DNA from: Planococcus salinarum
Lineage (GTDB): Bacteria > Bacillota > Bacilli > Bacillales_A > Planococcaceae
NCBI RefSeq assembly: GCF_007004625.1
Contig: NZ_VIFV01000013.1
Span: forward strand, 31,704 to 95,703
DNA length: 64,000 bases
Direction: 5' to 3'
This document shows positions 61,796-64,000 of the stretch, piece after piece. The notes below the pieces were generated by a model. That model made no database searches and was not told the origin of the DNA. It saw only the letters and a list, made by a program, of their open reading frames with translations. Both the position numbers and the translations under genes were made by a program. Within the stretch, counting starts at the first letter, position 1, and each line of letters opens with the position of its first letter.

Positions 61796-62875
61796 ATGTT
61801 CCAAAAAGGATTGAAGGATGTGGTTGCGGTTCAAACTAAAATCGCGGCTGTAGAAGGAAACAAAGGCGAACTTCGTTATCGCGGCAGGCTTGTAGAGGAG
61901 ACCATTGCCAACCACAGTTTTGAAGAAACGGCTTACTTTCTCTGGACCGGCGAGTTTCCGCCAGACGACCGGTCCGAAGCACTGAAACTGCAATTTGTGA
62001 AATACCGTTCCCTGCCTCCGTATATTCAAATGATTGCTGAAGAACTCCCAAGAGAAGCACCCCTCATGGACAAGATGCGCACATTGCTGTCAGCGTATTA
62101 CGACCAGGAGTACTTGAGTCTGCCACCGGTGGTACAGGCGGTTGCATTAACTTCCGCATTGCCCGTGATGACCGCCATGCTTTACCGATTACAAAAAGGA
62201 AAAGAAATAATTGCGCCCAGCAATCAGCTCGGCCACACCGCCAATTACCTCTGGATGCTGAATGGAGAAAATCCGGCTGATGCGCAAATCGAAGCACTCG
62301 AAACGTATTTGAAGCTGACAATGGAGCACGGCATGAACGCTTCCACCTTTGCAGCGCGGGTAACGGTTTCTACCGAATCGGATATGGTGGCTGCCGTCAC
62401 TTCAGCTCTCGGAACCATGAAAGGTCCGCTTCACGGCGGTGCCCCTTCAGGTGTCATCTCCCTGCTGGAGGAGATCGGTTCAGCAGAGCGGACCCAATCT
62501 GTCATTACCCGTAAGCTCGAGGGCGGCGAAAAGATTATGGGCTTCGGCCACCGCATTTACCGGACGGAAGATCCGCGCTCGATCCTTCTGCGCCGGAAAT
62601 GCCTGGAACTCCAAGGCAGTGATCCTTGGCTCGATCTCGCCGTGGATGCAGAAAAACAGATTACCCAATTGCTCAATGAACGAAAGCCCGGCCGTGCCCT
62701 CTATACCAACGTTGAATTCTATGCGGCAGCCATCATGCGTTCCATCGAAATGCCGCCCGAATTATTCACTCCCACGTTCAGTATTGCCCGGATCGTCGGC
62801 TGGACAGCCCATGTCATTGAACAGCAAGCCGACAACGTCATATTCCGCCCGCAATCGGAGTACGTCGGAAATTAA
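61796..62875 (+). CDS. citA: Citrate synthase CitA (minor type)
   Basis: A 359-residue citrate synthase family protein. The oxaloacetate/CoA residues are in MKGPLHGGAPSGV and MGFGHRIYRTEDPRS. The catalytic aspartate position of the usual NVDFYS motif is Glu here (NVEFYAAAIM). It condenses oxaloacetate and acetyl-CoA, or acts on propionyl-CoA. The divergent citR supports CitA rather than CitZ. AAAAGGAGGAATC precedes the ATG. Confidence 0.9.
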   Translation: MFQKGLKDVVAVQTKIAAVEGNKGELRYRGRLVEETIANHSFEETAYFLWTGEFPPDDRSEALKLQFVKYRSLPPYIQMIAEELPREAPLMDKMRTLLSAYYDQEYLSLPPVVQAVALTSALPVMTAMLYRLQKGKEIIAPSNQLGHTANYLWMLNGENPADAQIEALETYLKLTMEHGMNASTFAARVTVSTESDMVAAVTSALGTMKGPLHGGAPSGVISLLEEIGSAERTQSVITRKLEGGEKIMGFGHRIYRTEDPRSILLRRKCLELQGSDPWLDLAVDAEKQITQLLNERKPGRALYTNVEFYAAAIMRSIEMPPELFTPTFSIARIVGWTAHVIEQQADNVIFRPQSEYVGN

Positions 62876-62956
62876 AGAAAAGCGCTGGAGTCTGGACAGC
62901 GCAACACTTGTTAGTAAGATTCTTCTGATTAAAAAACTTGTATATTTTTATCCATA

Positions 62957-62995
62957 AAAAAATCCCGCATCCAATTTAATGGATACGGGATTTTT
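62957..62995. terminator. Shared bidirectional terminator of citA and the tRNA cluster
   Basis: An imperfect long stem (AAAAATCCCGCATCCA/TGGATACGGGATTTTT) with A and T runs at the outer ends. It serves citA from the left and the tRNA transcript from the right. Confidence 0.8.
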
Positions 62996-63027
62996 ACACA
63001 TGGATAGTACTAATACACATGGAACAA

Positions 63028-63100
63028 TGGAGCCTAGGGGGCTCGAACCCCTGACCTCGACGCTGCCAGCGTCGCGCTCTCCCAGCTGAGCTAAGGCCCC
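63028..63100 (-). tRNA. tRNA-Ala(GGC)
   Basis: Full cloverleaf on the minus strand; acceptor GGGGCCT/AGGCTCC, anticodon GGC in loop CTGGCAG, T arm with GTTCGAA. CCA is not encoded. Confidence 0.95.
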
Positions 63101-63129
63101 GCGCTGAACAGGCGCAGGAAAAATAAAGA

Positions 63130-63202
63130 TGAGCCATGAAGGATTCGAACCTTCGACCCTCTGATTAAAAGTCAGATGCTCTACCAGCTGAGCTAATGGC
63201 TC
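63130..63202 (-). tRNA. tRNA-Lys(TTT)
   Basis: Cloverleaf with acceptor GAGCCAT/ATGGCTC and anticodon TTT (loop CTTTTAA). CCA is not encoded. Confidence 0.95.
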
Positions 63203-63210
63203 ATAAAAAA

Positions 63211-63285
63211 TGGCTGGGGTACCTGGATTCGAACCAGGGCATGACGGGATCAAAACCCGTTGCCTTACCGCTTGGCTATACCCCA
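63211..63285 (-). tRNA. tRNA-Gln(TTG)
   Basis: Acceptor TGGGGTA/TACCCCA, anticodon TTG (loop TTTTGAT), encoded CCA after discriminator G. Confidence 0.95.
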
Positions 63286-63302
63286 ATGCTGAAAATAAAA
63301 AC

Positions 63303-63386
63303 TGGTGGTGGGGGGCAGATTCGAACTGCCGAACCCGAAGGAGCGGATTTACAGTCCGCCGCGTTTAGCCACTTCGCTACCCCACC
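63303..63386 (-). tRNA. tRNA-Tyr(GTA)
   Basis: Class II tRNA with a long variable arm; acceptor GGTGGGG/CCCCACC, anticodon GTA, encoded CCA. Confidence 0.95.
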
Positions 63387-63409
63387 GATATGAAATTTAA
63401 AATAGTACA

Positions 63410-63485
63410 TGGTGGAGGATGACGGGATCGAACCGCCGACCCTCTGCTTGTAAGGCAGATGCTCTCCCAGCTGAGCTAATCCTCC
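63410..63485 (-). tRNA. tRNA-Val(TAC)
   Basis: Acceptor GGAGGAT/ATCCTCC, anticodon TAC (loop CTTACAA), encoded CCA. Confidence 0.95.
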
Positions 63486-63492
63486 ATAATTT

Positions 63493-63567
63493 TGGTGACC
63501 CCTACGGGATTCGAACCCGTGTTACCGCCGTGAAAGGGCGGTGTCTTAACCGCTTGACCAAGGGGCC
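63493..63567 (-). tRNA. tRNA-Glu(TTC)
   Basis: Acceptor GGCCCCT/AGGGGTC, anticodon TTC (loop CTTTCAC), encoded CCA. Confidence 0.95.
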
Positions 63568-63619
63568 TTGATAAATGATATGAAACCCGTATACCGGAAT
63601 TTCATTTTGAAAAAACAAA

Positions 63620-63692
63620 AGCTCCCAACCGGATTCGAACCGGTGACCTCTTCCTTACCATGGAAGCACTCTACCTGCTGAGCTATGGAAGC
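63620..63692 (-). tRNA. tRNA-Thr(GGT)
   Basis: Acceptor GCTTCCA/TGGGAGC, anticodon GGT (loop ATGGTAA), no encoded CCA. First tRNA after 5S rRNA. Confidence 0.95.
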
Positions 63693-63732
63693 AAGGTAAA
63701 AGAATCTCGGAACAAAAATAAAACATAGAATA

Positions 63733-63849
63733 GCCCAGCGACGTCCTACTCTCACAGGGGGAGACCCCCAACTACCATCGGCGCAAAAGAGCTTAACTGC
63801 CGTGTTCGGGATGGGAACGGGTGTGGCCTCTTTGCCATCGTCACTGGAC
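63733..63849 (-). rRNA. 5S ribosomal RNA
   Basis: Minus strand reads GTCCAGTGACGATGGCAAAG ... CCGTTCCCATCCCGAACACG ... GTAGGACGTCGCTGGGC, the standard Bacillales 5S. It lies about 85 bases after 23S. Ends are approximate. Confidence 0.95.
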
Positions 63850-63933
63850 TGGTTTTTTTGAGTGCTTGCGCCCTCAAAACTGGATAAACGACATCGAAAC
63901 AATTCGCGCACAAAGCGGTTCACGAAATTGGTT

Positions 63934-64000
63934 TTGGTTAAGTCCTCGATCGATTAGTATTCGTCAGCTGCACGTGTCGCCACGCTTCCACCTCGAACCT
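63934..64000 (-). rRNA. 23S ribosomal RNA, 3' end only
   Basis: Minus strand ends ...AATACTAATCGATCGAGG then ACTTAACCAA, the conserved 3' end of Bacillales 23S rRNA. The rest lies beyond the right edge. Confidence 0.95.

Noticed and set aside
1..64000. CRISPR array
   Set aside because: No series of identical direct repeats with uniform unique spacers; the only periodic repeat (26214-26297) has 11-base units and 10-base spacers.

Overview
The window comes from a motile, rod-type member of the Bacillales, most likely a Planococcaceae (Planococcus/Planomicrobium-like) chromosome. The support is a Bacillus-type flagellar operon (fliY, flhO/flhP, yvyF-flgM, fliW-csrA), a SigW/RsiW pair, cdaA-cdaR-glmM followed by glmS with a glmS ribozyme, divergent citR/citA, and an rRNA-tRNA cluster of Firmicute type. 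The genus is inference only.

Layout. 1-1237: edge of a secreted protein gene, a SRPBCC protein and a PilZ protein. 1646-24074 (minus strand): the main flagellar operon, flgB-flgC-fliE-F-G-H-I-J-K-flgD-flgE-flbD-fliM-fliY-fliO-P-Q-R-flhB-flhA-flhF-flhG-sigD-swrB-like-yaaR-like. Its leader at about 24160-24245 is a c-di-GMP-I riboswitch followed by an intrinsic terminator. No chemotaxis gene lies in the operon. 24458-26165 (plus): flhO-flhP. 26417-36120 (minus): flgL, K, N, M, yvyF; fliL, motB, motA; fliS, T, D, flaG; and a glucosaminidase. Near-consensus SigD promoters precede yvyF, flaG and hag. 36323-41987: a free-standing LAGLIDADG endonuclease, two small motility-type genes (one with an amber stop), an IS1182-type element inserted in the hag terminator, the flagellin gene hag split by two group I introns, then csrA-fliW. 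42150-50492: an ECF sigma/anti-sigma pair, an operon of GAF-HD-GYP, DUF3307 and class III nucleotide cyclase proteins, and small housekeeping enzymes. 51045-57530: NlpC/P60 hydrolase, glmS with its ribozyme, glmM, cdaR, cdaA. 57831-62875: rsiW, sigW, arginase, a GNAT, citR, citA. 63028-64000 (minus): seven tRNAs, 5S and the 3' end of 23S rRNA.

The motility genes form one regulatory circuit. The leader riboswitch, the PilZ protein and the HD-GYP protein point to c-di-GMP control. SigD made from the early operon drives the late genes. FlgM, CsrA and FliW provide the usual checkpoints, and the hag leader carries visible CsrA-type GGA sites.

The most unusual content is, first, the twin group I introns in hag: the second intron begins with an in-frame copy of the flagellin C-terminus, and a homing endonuclease gene sits nearby. 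Second, there is a family of about 130-360 bp interspersed hairpin repeats, scattered mainly between flagellar genes, whose stems show compensatory base changes and which can carry inserted hairpins with unrelated arms.
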